64,000 nt of DNA from JABDII01 sp963815325. GTDB lineage: Bacteria > Gemmatimonadota > Gemmatimonadetes > Gemmatimonadales > GWC2-71-9. The notes under the pieces are model-generated. The model worked only from the letters and a program-made list of their open reading frames with translations, was not told the origin of the DNA and made no database searches. This document shows, piece by piece, positions 26,899-35,897 of this stretch; position 1 is the stretch's first letter; every line of letters starts with the position of its first letter. The position numbers and the translations under genes were made by a program. Location of the stretch: assembly GCA_963815325.1 (NCBI GenBank), contig CAWFGG010000010.1, forward strand, positions 222,693 to 286,692, written 5' to 3'.

Positions 26899-27254
26899 TT
26901 GTCAACGTCCTCCGAGGCGCTGGCGTCGTCAGCGGCGGCTTCCGGGACCGTGGCCTCGGCCCGCTGGGCGGCCCCTTCGTTGGCAACCATCATGAACCGG
27001 AGCACGCTGTCGTCTAGCTTCACGGCTCGCTCGTACTCGGGTAACGTCTCGGGAGGGGTCTCGAAGCGGGCGATCACGTAATAGCCAGTTTCGTGATTTC
27101 GCAGGGGGTAGGCAAGCGTCCGCTTGCCCCAATGGTCGAGCGCCGGGCTCTCAGGAAGCCCGAGCACGGTGTGGAACCCTTCCAAGCGCTGGGAAATGGC
27201 GGCTTCGTCGAGGGCGGAATCGAAAATGTAGACCGCCTCGTATTGACGGGTCAT
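26895..27254 (-). CDS. rpsF: 30S ribosomal protein S6
   Basis: 119-residue bS6. MTRQYEAVYIFDSALDEAAI, WGKRTLAYPLRNHETGYYVIARFE and LDDSVLRFMMV are the standard S6 elements. An acidic Ala/Glu/Asp-rich tail follows, which is common in S6. ATG 27254 has AAGGTG upstream. It heads the ribosomal-protein operon; its 5' region is shared with the divergent MOSC gene (243 bp apart), and promoters for both should lie there. Confidence 0.96.
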   Translation of the reverse strand: MTRQYEAVYIFDSALDEAAISQRLEGFHTVLGLPESPALDHWGKRTLAYPLRNHETGYYVIARFETPPETLPEYERAVKLDDSVLRFMMVANEGAAQRAEATVPEAAADDASASEDVDK

Positions 27255-27497
27255 AGCACCTTCCTTTGGTCTCGTCGCCCCGGCTTCAGGTGGAGGCCGA
27301 GGAGGGAATCTGTTGGTAACGCCGTAACTTAAGCAGGCCGGGACCCCGAAGGAAGCCTGGCTCCGCCCGCCCTGGAGCGGGGGCGGCAAGGTAGATTGGG
27401 TGCCGTCGGGCGAGCCTTGGCGCTTGGTGTCGAGGCCGTCCTTCCATGCGTCCGGGTTTCTCGGTGCGCCTGCCGGCGCCTTGCCTGGGAGAGGGTG

Positions 27498-28163
27498 ATG
27501 ACTGAGCCGGCGATTCAAATCGTCTCGATCCAGATCGGCCAACCCCAAGCGCTCGGTGTGCCGAACGCGGAGGATCCGCTCGATCGTCCCTGGACAAGTG
27601 CCATCAACAAGTCTCCGGTAGAGGGGAAAATCTGGCTGGGAACCGAAGGGCTCGACGGGGACGGGCAGGCAGACCGTCGGCATCATGGAGGGCCCGAACG
27701 CGCCCTCTTGGCGTATGCCGCTTCCCATTACCCGAATTGGGAGCGGGAACTCGGGGTGGCGGTGCTTGCTCCGGGGGCCTTTGGAGAGAATCTGACGATC
27801 GCGGGGCCGACCGAGGATACAGTGTGCATCGGCGATCGCCTGGCCATTGGTGATGTAATCATCGAGGTGGCCCAGCCCCGGCAGCCCTGTCAGAACCTGG
27901 CCCGGAAGCTCCGCGTGGCCGACATGGTCAGGCGCGTCGAATCATCTGGCCGCGGGGGCTGGTATCTCCGAGTGATCCGCGAGGGTTGGCTCGAAGCAGG
28001 CATGATGGCCGAGCTCACCGGCCGGCCCTATCCCGAGTGGACGGTCCGCGAGGCCGCCCGGGTCTACCAGGCGCGGCGGAACGACCCCACCTCCGCCGCG
28101 AGGCTGGCGGAGTGCCCGGCTCTCTCCGGCGAGTGGCGGGAGCGGCTGGCTCTCGGCGGGTAG
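27498..28163 (+). CDS. MOSC domain protein (YiiM-like)
   Basis: 221-residue MOSC domain protein. VEGKIWLGTEGLDGDGQADRRHHGGPERALLAY, GAFGENLTIAG and the Cys-bearing QPRQPCQNLARKL are typical of the YiiM branch, which handles molybdenum-cofactor-dependent reduction of N-hydroxylated compounds through this conserved Cys. The C-terminal three-helix tail (EWTVREAARVYQARRNDP) is also YiiM-like. ATG 27498 follows GGGAGAGGG. It is convergent with ychF. Confidence 0.88.
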   Translation: MTEPAIQIVSIQIGQPQALGVPNAEDPLDRPWTSAINKSPVEGKIWLGTEGLDGDGQADRRHHGGPERALLAYAASHYPNWERELGVAVLAPGAFGENLTIAGPTEDTVCIGDRLAIGDVIIEVAQPRQPCQNLARKLRVADMVRRVESSGRGGWYLRVIREGWLEAGMMAELTGRPYPEWTVREAARVYQARRNDPTSAARLAECPALSGEWRERLALGG

Positions 28164-28188
28164 CCGCCGGGGCGTTCGCCCTGGCGGC
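28163..28188. terminator. Bidirectional terminator hairpin between MOSC gene and ychF
   Basis: GCCGCCGGGGC (28163-28173) pairs with GCCCTGGCGGC (28178-28188) over 11 bp (one G-U), with a GTTC loop. It begins at the MOSC stop codon and lies 26 nt after the convergent ychF stop. It lacks a U-tract, so efficiency is uncertain, but the position fits termination of both genes. Confidence 0.6.
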
Positions 28189-28213
28189 AAAGGCGGTGCC
28201 TGGACTCCCCAGT

Positions 28214-29311
28214 TCAGACGTTGAATCGAAACAGAATGATGTCACCATCCGCTACCACGTAGTCCCTGCCCTCGGCGCGGATCAGGCCCTGATCCCGTGC
28301 CTGCTTCCATCCGCCGGCTCGAACGAAATCGTCATACGACACCGTCTCTGCCCGAATAAACCCGCGCTGGAAGTCGGTGTGGATCTCGCCAGCAGCCTCG
28401 TAGGCCGTCTCACCTCGGTGGATGGTCCAGGCCCGTACTTGTTTCTCGCCCGTGGTGAAGAAGCTGAGAAGCCCGAGCAAGTGATAGGCGGCGTGCGTGA
28501 GTCGGTCCAGTCCCGTTTCCGCAACACCGAGTCCGTCGAGGTACTCCTGCTGTTCCTCCTCGGAGAGGCTCAGCAGGTCGGCCTCCATCTGCGCGGAAAA
28601 CGTGACGACCTCTGCCGGCTCATGGGACAGCGCGATGGCCGCCTCGAGTTTGCGGACCGCTGGATTTCCGGTGGCGATATCGTCCTCCGCCACGTTTGCG
28701 GCGTACAACTCCGGCTTGGTGGTGAGCAGGTTGAGGGATTGGAACGCCGGGCGCTCATCATCGCTGGGCGTGTAGGCCCGTGCCGGTTTGCCCTCGGCCA
28801 AGAGCGCCTGGACGCCCTCCAGCATGGCGACTTCGAGTTTCGCCTGTTCGTCGCCCGAACGCGCGGACCGGGTGGTCCGCTCCAGTCGCTTCTCCACCGT
28901 GGCCAGATCAGCCAGACCCAGTTCAACCAGCACGATGTCACGGTCTCGTACCGGATCGATTGTGGCCATGACATGTTGGACGTTGTCGGTCTCGAAGCAT
29001 CGCACCACGTTGACGATCGCGTCGACTTCTCGAATGTGGCCGAGGAACTTGTTGCCGAGACCCTCGCCTTCGCTGGCACCCTTGACCAGGCCCGCGATGT
29101 CCACGAACTCGATGGTCGCCGGGACGGTTTCCTTGGGCTGGACGATGGTCGTGAGGACATCCAGCCGTGGATCGTGCACGGGGACGATGCCCGTGTTGGG
29201 CTCGATCGTGGCGAAGGGGTAATTCGCCACCAGGGCGCCGGCCGACGTGAGGGCGTTGAAGAGGGTGGACTTCCCCACGTTGGGGAGTCCGATGATGCCG
29301 AGGCGGAGCAT
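28214..29311 (-). CDS. ychF: YchF/OLA1 family P-loop ATPase
   Basis: 365-residue Obg-related NTPase. G1 GLPNVGKSTLFNALT at 8-22, the switch region with NYPFATIEPNTG, G3 DIAGLVKGASEGEGLGNKFL, a coiled-coil insertion and a C-terminal TGS domain (TGEKQVRAWTIHRGETAYEAAGEIHTDFQRGFIRAE). YchF binds ribosomes and prefers ATP; the G4 position here (NLLTTKPELY) is the altered, ATP-type form. It stands alone between hairpins on the minus strand. Confidence 0.96.
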   Translation of the reverse strand: MLRLGIIGLPNVGKSTLFNALTSAGALVANYPFATIEPNTGIVPVHDPRLDVLTTIVQPKETVPATIEFVDIAGLVKGASEGEGLGNKFLGHIREVDAIVNVVRCFETDNVQHVMATIDPVRDRDIVLVELGLADLATVEKRLERTTRSARSGDEQAKLEVAMLEGVQALLAEGKPARAYTPSDDERPAFQSLNLLTTKPELYAANVAEDDIATGNPAVRKLEAAIALSHEPAEVVTFSAQMEADLLSLSEEEQQEYLDGLGVAETGLDRLTHAAYHLLGLLSFFTTGEKQVRAWTIHRGETAYEAAGEIHTDFQRGFIRAETVSYDDFVRAGGWKQARDQGLIRAEGRDYVVADGDIILFRFNV

Positions 29312-29321
29312 GGGAGAACGC

Positions 29322-29377
29322 TATCGGCTAACAGCTGTCGACTAACGGTGTGGAGCCGTTAGCCGTTAGCCGATAGC
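29322..29377. repeat. Compound inverted repeat upstream of ychF
   Basis: CTATCGGCTAAC (29322-29333) pairs with GTTAGCCGATAG (29366-29377); inside it CTAACGG (29343-29349) pairs with CCGTTAG (29357-29363). The words TAGCCGATAGC and GTTAG recur within the element, and related words appear at 48866-48945. It sits between the hppA stop and the ychF start, so it could act as a terminator of hppA, but its AT-richer composition and its echo elsewhere suggest an intergenic repeat family. Confidence 0.6.
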
Positions 29378-29407
29378 TGTTAGTCCAAATCCGACATCTG
29401 CATGCGC

Positions 29408-31472
29408 CTACAAACTCGCAAACCATGGCGCCAGCACGAGCGATACCACCGACATGAGCTTGATGAGGATGTTCATGGACGGTCCGGAGGTGTCCTTGAA
29501 CGGGTCGCCCACGGTATCACCGACGACGGCGGCCTTGTGCGGATCGGATCCCTTGCCGCCGTGTTCGCCGCTCTCGATGTATTTCTTGGCGTTGTCCCAC
29601 GCGCCACCAGCGTTGGCCATGAACAGGGCCAGGAGCACACCGGCGAGCGTGGCACCGCCGAGCAGACCACCCAACGCTTGAACACCGAGGAAATAGCCGA
29701 CCACGACCGGTGCGACGACCGCCGTCACGCCCGGCAGAATCATCTCGCGCAGCGCGGCGCGGGTCGAGATGTCGACGCACCGCGCGCTATCGGGTTTTCC
29801 GGTGCCTTCCATGAGGCCGGGGATCTCACGGAACTGCCGTCGCACCTCTTCGACCATCCCTGCTGCGGCGCGTCCGACGGCGGTCATCGTCATGGCGCCG
29901 ATGGCGAACGGCAGCGTGCCGCCGATGAAGAGACCGATCACGACTACGGGATTCACCAGGTCGAGCGACAACACCTCGCCGGGCGGACTCACCGCGGTTG
30001 CGAACGCGGAGAACAAGGCCAAGCGCGGTCAGCGCGGCGGACCCGATGGCGAAGCCCTTGCCCATCGCGGCCGTGGTATTCCCGAGGGCGTCGAGGCTGT
30101 CGGTGATCTTCCGGACTTCAGGACCGAGATGGCTCATCTCCGAGATGCCGCCGGCGTTATCCGCCACCGGGCCGTAGGCGTCGACGCTCATGGTGACGCC
30201 GACGGTGGCGAGCATCCCGACCGCCGCGATGGCAATGCCGTAGAGATCGGCCGACTGATAGGAGACGAAGATGGCCCCACAGATGAGCAGCATGGGAATC
30301 ACCGCAGACTTGAGCCCCACCGCGAGGCCCGCAATGATGTTGGTCGCCGGGCCGGTGAGCGATGCTTCCGCGATATCGCGAATGGGTTTGGCGGCCGTGT
30401 AGTACTCGGTCGAGAGGCCGATCAAGATGCCCGCGACCGTGCCGGCGACCACCGCGTAGAAGGCCCCGATAACAGGTTTGCCGGTCATGCCAAGGGGGAG
30501 CAGGGTAGTCAACCAGTAGGCCGCCAGCATGAACAGACCCGCGGCGATGAACGTCGTGAGCCTGAGCGCGCTGGCCGGTGAGCCGCGCTCCAGCAGCTTC
30601 ATCGAGGCGATGCCGACGAGGGAGGCGGCCAGGCCCGCGAGGATCATCGTGATGGGCAGTGCCACCGCATTGGCCCGGTACTCGAGCGGGATCACGGGGC
30701 TCGTCGCGGCCAGGGCGACCGTTGCGATGACCGCGCCCACGTAGCTCTCGAAGATGTCGGCACCCATACCGGCCACGTCACCGACATTGTCACCCACGTT
30801 GTCAGCGATGGTGGCGGGATTCCGCGGGTCGTCTTCGGGAATTCCCGCTTCCACCTTGCCGACCAAGTCGGCGCCGACGTCGGCGGCCTTGGTATAGATG
30901 CCGCCTCCGACGCGGGCGAACAGCGCGATCGACGAGGCACCCATAGCGAATCCGCTGATGATCTCGCTGAAGTTCTTGAACATCTCGGCACTCACGATGG
31001 CCTCGTCGAGCACGAGGAAGGCCACGGTCCCGATTCCCAGCAGGCCGAGCGAGGCCACGGCCAGGCCCATGACGGCACCGCCGTTGAAGGCGATCCGCAA
31101 CGCCTTGGCCTGTCCGCTGTCTCGGGCGGCTTCCGACGTGCGCACGTTGGCCTTGGTGGCCGCCTTCATGCCGAAGAAGCCGGCGCCGATGGAACACAAG
31201 CCGCCGAACACGTACGCCATGGCGGTGTTTCGCCCGACCGCGAGGCCAAGCAGCACCGCGACGATCAGGATGAAGGGGAACAGCACCATGTACTCGCGTC
31301 TGAGGAACGCCATGGCCCCGGTCTCAATCGACAGGGCGAGATCCTGCATGATCTCGGAACCAGCGGGCTGCCGTTTGATGTAGCCATAGATCAGCAGCGC
31401 GATGACGAGGCCCAGCAGGCCACCTCCGGCGGCATACACGGCGTATTGCACGAGTTGAGCGAGGTCGATCAC
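29408..31472 (-). CDS. hppA: Membrane-bound K+-dependent pyrophosphatase, interrupted by one frameshift
   Basis: Ion-pumping pyrophosphatase that drives H+ and/or Na+ across the membrane using PPi. The N-terminal piece (MIDLAQLVQYAVYAAGGGLL..., to about 30025) has the substrate-site blocks GGGIYTKAADVGADLVGK, DDPRNPATIADNVGDNVGDVAGMGAD and the C-terminal piece (about 30020 to 29408) has DNAKKYIE and HKAAVVGDTVGDPFKD. The motif GNTTAAMGKGFAIGSAALTAL has Ala at the position that is Lys in K+-independent enzymes, so a K+-dependent form is predicted. At about 30016-30022 one extra G shifts the frame; removing it restores ALTAL-ALFSAFATAV. The joined protein would be about 687 residues, normal for the family. 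Confidence 0.9.
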
Positions 31473-31482
31473 AACTCCTCCG

Positions 31483-32034
31483 TCAGCGATTGAACGTGTT
31501 CATGGCTTCTTCCATACCATGGGCCAGCCACAGGTCCACGGCGTCAGCCATCGGATCGAGCAGACCTTTGAGCGTCTCTTCCTCATCCGGCAGGAACGGG
31601 CTGAGCACGAAATCGGCGAGGTCGTCGACCTCATCGGCCGGCCCGACGCCAATACGCAAGCGCCCGTAATCCTGCCGGAGCAGGGCGCCTTCGATGCTCT
31701 TCAGCCCGTTATGACCTCCGGCGCTGCCTTGGCCGCGCAGCCGGAACCGTCCGATCGGCAAGGCGACGTCATCCACCAGGACCAGCAGCTCGCGGCTCGG
31801 TTCGAAGGCCGGATGCGCGCGGAGCGGGGCCAGGACCGCCCCGCTCCGGTTCATGTACATCAGGGGTTTGATCAGACGGCATTCATGCCCGTGACGCTGC
31901 GCAATACCCTGGCGTGCTCCTCCTACTCGCTTGAGGGACCCCACACCCCACTCCTCGACCAAGTGGTCGAGGAGGCGCCAGCCGGCGTTGTGCCGGGTTC
32001 GGGCGTATTCCGGCCCGGGGTTGCCGAGCCCCAC
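31483..32034 (-). CDS. pth: Peptidyl-tRNA hydrolase
   Basis: 183-residue Pth, which recycles peptidyl-tRNAs. GLGNPGPEYARTRHNAGW contains the catalytic His, and Asn ligands lie in PLMYMNRSG and SAGGHNGLKSI. GTG 32034 is the first standard start, but the family usually has a few residues before GLGNPG; upstream in frame are codons for LRIIV starting at a CTG (32046), directly after a TGA, so a CTG or ATT start is possible. It sits between rplY and hppA on the minus strand, and pth next to rplY is a common pairing. Confidence 0.94.
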   Translation of the reverse strand: MGLGNPGPEYARTRHNAGWRLLDHLVEEWGVGSLKRVGGARQGIAQRHGHECRLIKPLMYMNRSGAVLAPLRAHPAFEPSRELLVLVDDVALPIGRFRLRGQGSAGGHNGLKSIEGALLRQDYGRLRIGVGPADEVDDLADFVLSPFLPDEEETLKGLLDPMADAVDLWLAHGMEEAMNTFNR

Positions 32035-32055
32035 AATGATACGCAGCGGTCAGCT

Positions 32056-32742
32056 CTACGGCTCTTCTGTCTCTTCCTCGGCCTTTGGCTTCCGAATCAG
32101 TTCGGGCTCGGGCGCCGCCTCACCTTCAGCCACGACTTCGACACCCTCGGCGGCTTCGACGGCCACGGTCTCCTCGATGGCCCTCGGCGCAACCACTGAG
32201 CAGACCGCGATGTCCGGATCGTTCATGATCTCGACGTCGGGCAGCTGGATGTCGCGCACGTAGAGGGCGTCACCGATGGTCAACGCCGTTACATCGAGAT
32301 CAACCGATTGCGGGATGTCGCGCGGCAGGACCTTGATGTCCAGCTCCCGGAGCGCTTGATCGAGTACGCCGCCCTCGTTCCGGACGCCCTCCGCCGTTCC
32401 CACCAGGTGGATCGGCACGGACAGTTCGATCTTCTCGCCAGCGTGGACCTCATAGAGGTCGATGTGGAGGATATGATCGGGCCGCAGCGGATTGCGCTGG
32501 AGTTCCCGGATCAACGCCTGCACCGGCTCGCCGCTGTCGATGGACACCTCGAACAGGGTGCTCGAGGAGCCGCCGCGGGCCAACAGGCGCTGGAGCGCCA
32601 CGGCCTCGATCGTGATCGGCAGGGACTCCCGTCCGCGGCCATAGATGACGCCCGGCAAGTGGCCGAGGCGTCGGAGCGATCGCGCCGCTCCCTTGCCACT
32701 GGTCGTCCGGCGGGCTACGTCGAGTTGTGCGTTCTGCGGCAT
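32056..32742 (-). CDS. rplY: 50S ribosomal protein L25 (general stress/CTC form)
   Basis: 228-residue bL25 of the long CTC type. The N-terminal 5S rRNA-binding domain (DVARRTTSGKGAARSLRRLGHLPGVIYG..., to about residue 95) includes RNPLRPDHILHIDLYEV. The C-terminal beta domain (SVPIHLVGTAEGVRNEGGVLDQALRELDIKVLP) follows, then an acidic low-complexity tail from about residue 190. It is 16 nt downstream of prs and 21 nt upstream of pth, so prs-rplY-pth is probably one operon. Confidence 0.94.
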   Translation of the reverse strand: MPQNAQLDVARRTTSGKGAARSLRRLGHLPGVIYGRGRESLPITIEAVALQRLLARGGSSSTLFEVSIDSGEPVQALIRELQRNPLRPDHILHIDLYEVHAGEKIELSVPIHLVGTAEGVRNEGGVLDQALRELDIKVLPRDIPQSVDLDVTALTIGDALYVRDIQLPDVEIMNDPDIAVCSVVAPRAIEETVAVEAAEGVEVVAEGEAAPEPELIRKPKAEEETEEP

Positions 32743-32758
32743 GATTCAGTCCTTCGTT

Positions 32759-33712
32759 TCAGTCGAAGAGCGAACTCACCGACTGATCGCTGTGGGTATA
32801 GCCAATCGCCTTGGCGAGGAGCCGCGCGATCGACAGCACCGTGAGCCGATCGAACCTCCGCTCGGCCGGCAGCTGGATCGTATTGCTCACCGCCACTTCC
32901 TTCACCGGGGACGCCGCGAGCCGGTCGATTGCCGGTCCGGACAACAACGCGTGCGTTCCGCAGCAGTAGATGTCGCGGGCCCCCAGCCGCTTCAGCGCAT
33001 GGACGGCCTCGGTCATCGTCCCGCCGGTATCAATCATGTCGTCGGGAATCAGGCAGTCCCGTCCCTCGACATTGCCCACCACATTCACGACTTCCGCAAT
33101 GTTGGCCGAGGGCCGGCGCTTGTCGATGATCGCGATCGACGCGTTCAACCGGTTCGCGAACCCTCGGGCCATCTTGGCCCCGCCGACATCGGCCGCCACC
33201 ACCACCAGGTTCTTCAGCGCCTTCTGGCGGTAGTGGCTGGTGAAGACCGGTGCCGCGTAAAGGTGGTCGACCGGAAGGTCGAAGAACCCCTGCAGCTGGT
33301 GCTGGTGAAAATCCATGGCCAGCACCCGGTCGGCCCCTGCCCGAGTGATCATGTTGGCCATGAGCTTCGCGCTGATGGCCACGCGGGGCTGATCCTTCCG
33401 ATCCTGCCGGGCGTACCCAAAGTACGGGATGACCGCCGTGATCCGTGCCGCGCTGGCCCGCCGGGCCGCGTCAATCAGGAGCAGCAGCTCCATCATGTTC
33501 TCGGCCGGCGGATTGGTGGGCTGGATGATGAAGACATCCTTCCCACGCACATTCTCGTCGATCTTGACGAAGATCTCGCCGTCCGAAAAGCGCTTGATGG
33601 TGAGCCGGCACAGCGACTCACCCAAGTGACTTGCCACCTCCTCAGCGAGGGGACGGTTGGCCGTTCCGCTCATGAGAAGCATGCGGCTCTGGGACAGCGA
33701 GATGTCCGCCAT
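32759..33712 (-). CDS. prs: Ribose-phosphate pyrophosphokinase
   Basis: 317-residue PRPP synthase (ribose 5-phosphate plus ATP to PRPP). The FSDGEIFVKIDENVRGKDVFIIQ region, the YFGYARQDRK ATP-site stretch, the AMDFHQHQLQGFFDLPVDHLYA loop and the PRPP-binding DDMIDTGGTMTEA are intact. Length is that of class I enzymes. It heads the prs-rplY-pth group and supplies PRPP for nucleotides, His and Trp. Confidence 0.96.
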   Translation of the reverse strand: MADISLSQSRMLLMSGTANRPLAEEVASHLGESLCRLTIKRFSDGEIFVKIDENVRGKDVFIIQPTNPPAENMMELLLLIDAARRASAARITAVIPYFGYARQDRKDQPRVAISAKLMANMITRAGADRVLAMDFHQHQLQGFFDLPVDHLYAAPVFTSHYRQKALKNLVVVAADVGGAKMARGFANRLNASIAIIDKRRPSANIAEVVNVVGNVEGRDCLIPDDMIDTGGTMTEAVHALKRLGARDIYCCGTHALLSGPAIDRLAASPVKEVAVSNTIQLPAERRFDRLTVLSIARLLAKAIGYTHSDQSVSSLFD

Positions 33713-33790
33713 GAGATAGCCTAGAAAGCTAGCGACCCGTTGCGTCGAGCGTCAACCGCCGCGACCGGCCAAAGCCCGGGGCGGTCGACA

Positions 33791-33861
33791 TTGGCCCTGG
33801 TGGATTCGAACCACCATTCTCAGATCCAAAATCTGATGTCCTGCCATTGGACGAAGGGCCA
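33791..33861 (-). tRNA. tRNA-Gln (TTG anticodon)
   Basis: On the minus strand the acceptor TGGCCCT pairs with AGGGCCA. The anticodon stem TCAGA/TCTGA encloses TTTTGGA (anticodon TTG), and the T-arm GGTGG-TTCGAAT-CCACC is perfect. 71 nt with discriminator A; the 3' CCA is not encoded. It lies between prs and ispE. Confidence 0.95.
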
Positions 33862-33939
33862 GCGAAAACCGTGTAGAACGTAACCCATCCCGCTGGCGGG
33901 GTAAACGGTCCCGGCCGTCCCCGGCCCGCCGGGGCAGGA

Positions 33940-34845
33940 TCACTCATTCGGCAGCGGTTCGGGGCCCAAGGGCGGCGCGGACAGGGTCCAGACGGGGGTC
34001 ACGGCGCCGTGCCGCCGACCCAGCACCGAGCGGGCGTCATCGCGGTCCCGCTCGTTTCGGAACAGACCGAAAATCGTGGCCCCCGAGCCGCTGAGACGGC
34101 ACGTCAGGGGCCGAGTTTCCGCCAGCGCCCGGAACGCGTCACCGAGCTCCGGCCGGCGCCCGAACACCGCCGATTCGAAGTCGTTACCCGCCATGCGGGC
34201 CACATCGCCCCAGGTCGAGAGCGCATCCAGCGTCAGGGCGACGGCGCCCCGCCGTGCTGTGTCGGCGCGGACCTCGTCCACCCAGCCGTAGGCGTCTTTG
34301 GTCCGGATGCCGGTTGGGGACGACACGAGGAGCCCGGGACAGGCCGGGAGCGGGGGCAGGGACAACAGCCGCTCGCCCCGGCCCCAGCCGATGGCCAGCG
34401 GGGTGCGGGTCAGGAAGAAGGGGACATCGCTCCCGAGCCGGGCGGCGAATTGCAGGAGTTCATGCTGCGGCACGGCCCCGCCCGCCAGCGCATTGGCTGC
34501 CAGGAGCGCCGCGGCGGCATCACTCGACCCCCCGCCCAACCCCGCGGCGACGGGAATGCGTTTGGTGAGGCGAAGCTCAATGCCAAATCGGTTGCCCGTG
34601 GCAGCCAGCACCATGTTGGCCGCGCGGGCGGCCAGGTTCTCGTTTGCCGGTCCGGTGTCGGGTCCTTCCTCTTCCAGGGCCACGGTGCCAGGGGCCCCGC
34701 CACGTGCCACCACGATCTCATCCGCCAGGTCGACCAGACAGAGAAGCGTCTCGACCGCGTGGAAACCGTCGTGGTCCTTGGCCAGTACCCGAAGGAACAG
34801 ATTGACCTTCGCGTGCGCGGCAATCCGGAAGGCGCGAGCGGTCAC
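33940..34845 (-). CDS. ispE: 4-(cytidine-5'-diphospho)-2-C-methyl-D-erythritol kinase
   Basis: 301-residue GHMP kinase of the MEP isoprenoid pathway. AHAKVNLFLRVLAKDHDGFHAVETL is the N-terminal IspE motif, IPVAAGLGGGSSDAAAALLAAN is the ATP-binding glycine-rich loop, and CRLSGSGATIFGLF is GHMP motif 3. It indicates the methylerythritol phosphate route to IPP/DMAPP. ATG overlaps the end of the upstream membrane-protein gene by 4 nt. Confidence 0.94.
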   Translation of the reverse strand: MTARAFRIAAHAKVNLFLRVLAKDHDGFHAVETLLCLVDLADEIVVARGGAPGTVALEEEGPDTGPANENLAARAANMVLAATGNRFGIELRLTKRIPVAAGLGGGSSDAAAALLAANALAGGAVPQHELLQFAARLGSDVPFFLTRTPLAIGWGRGERLLSLPPLPACPGLLVSSPTGIRTKDAYGWVDEVRADTARRGAVALTLDALSTWGDVARMAGNDFESAVFGRRPELGDAFRALAETRPLTCRLSGSGATIFGLFRNERDRDDARSVLGRRHGAVTPVWTLSAPPLGPEPLPNE

Positions 34846-35873
34846 TCGCTCGCTCGGGAGTCCTGGCGCAAGTGCCCCAGGCTCATGCCGGTCACCGCAA
34901 AGGACCAGAGACCGAGCACGGTGATGGGAATGAAGGTGGTGACGTGATACGTCAGGGCGAAGGACAGGGACTGATCGGGTGGGATGCCGTAGATGGAGAG
35001 CACCATCCGGATCACCGCCTCAAACGCGCCAACGAATCCCGGGGCCAGCGGGACCGCAATGCCAAAGACCAACACACCCTGTAGCAGCAGGGCTCCGGCA
35101 AAATTGACCGGCAGGTTGAAGACGGCGAATCCCACATAGAACGCAAGGCCGTTCAAGAGCCAAATCCCGACCGACCACGCGGCCACGCCAAGGAACCGAC
35201 CCGGACTCCGCAGCGCGGACATGCCCTGGCGCAGGCCCTCGATGACCGAATTGATCCGGTCGGCCAGCCCCTTGGCGCGGATCAGGCGGTGCACCAGCCG
35301 TTCGGCGGCCAATGGAAAGGCCACCACCAGACCGGCCGCGACCAGGGCGAGTGCCGAGATGATGCCCGCTGCCATCGCCGCGCGGGTGATGGACACTCCC
35401 GAGATCATGACGTCCGCCGGCATGCCCGGAAGGAACAGCGCGACGGTCAGGAGAAACACCACCGCCAGGCTGTCGAAGACCCGTTCGACCGCGATGGACG
35501 AGAGCGCGGCGGTCAGTCGCGCCGAGGTCAGCCTGCTCGCAGCGTAGGTTCGGAGTAATTCGCCGGCGCGAAAGGGAAGCAGGTTGTTGGCGGCGAACCC
35601 GATGGCAACCGCGTGCCACAATGGCTTGTAGGGGTAGGGGCCACCGTCCGGACGGCGCAGCAACAGGCGCCAACGCAAGAGCCTTGCGGGAAAGGTCAGG
35701 GTGGCGAGTACGACGCAGCCGATGAGTGGGAGGATTCGCGCACCGCGCACGTTGGCGATGAACTGGTCCAAGTGCACGCCCTTGACCGCCCATGCCAAGA
35801 GCGCGAGCGAAATCACCACAGCCAGAGCCAGCCGCCAGATCGGAGGCCTGGTCGGCGGTGGGACCTCAGTCAT
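34842..35873 (-). CDS. Lysylphosphatidylglycerol synthase TM-region/flippase-like membrane protein
   Basis: 343-residue membrane protein of the UPF0104/LPG_synthase_TM family, with about eight helices from LALAVVISLALLAWAV to FIPITVLGLWSFAVTG. The family motif NNLLPFRAGELLRTY (PxRxGE-like) is at about 94-108. Only the transmembrane, transport-type half is present; there is no C-terminal aminoacyltransferase domain, so lysyl transfer is not expected. Relatives are thought to move or export lipids or glycolipids. Coupled to ispE by an overlap. Confidence 0.85.
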   Translation of the reverse strand: MTEVPPPTRPPIWRLALAVVISLALLAWAVKGVHLDQFIANVRGARILPLIGCVVLATLTFPARLLRWRLLLRRPDGGPYPYKPLWHAVAIGFAANNLLPFRAGELLRTYAASRLTSARLTAALSSIAVERVFDSLAVVFLLTVALFLPGMPADVMISGVSITRAAMAAGIISALALVAAGLVVAFPLAAERLVHRLIRAKGLADRINSVIEGLRQGMSALRSPGRFLGVAAWSVGIWLLNGLAFYVGFAVFNLPVNFAGALLLQGVLVFGIAVPLAPGFVGAFEAVIRMVLSIYGIPPDQSLSFALTYHVTTFIPITVLGLWSFAVTGMSLGHLRQDSRASE

Positions 35874-35897
35874 GCGGCGCCGGTGGGGCCAGGCACG

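Noticed and set aside
27255..27330. Possible S6:S18-binding leader RNA upstream of rpsF
   Set aside because: GGCC/GGGG words are present, but I could not identify the required bulged CCG structure with confidence.
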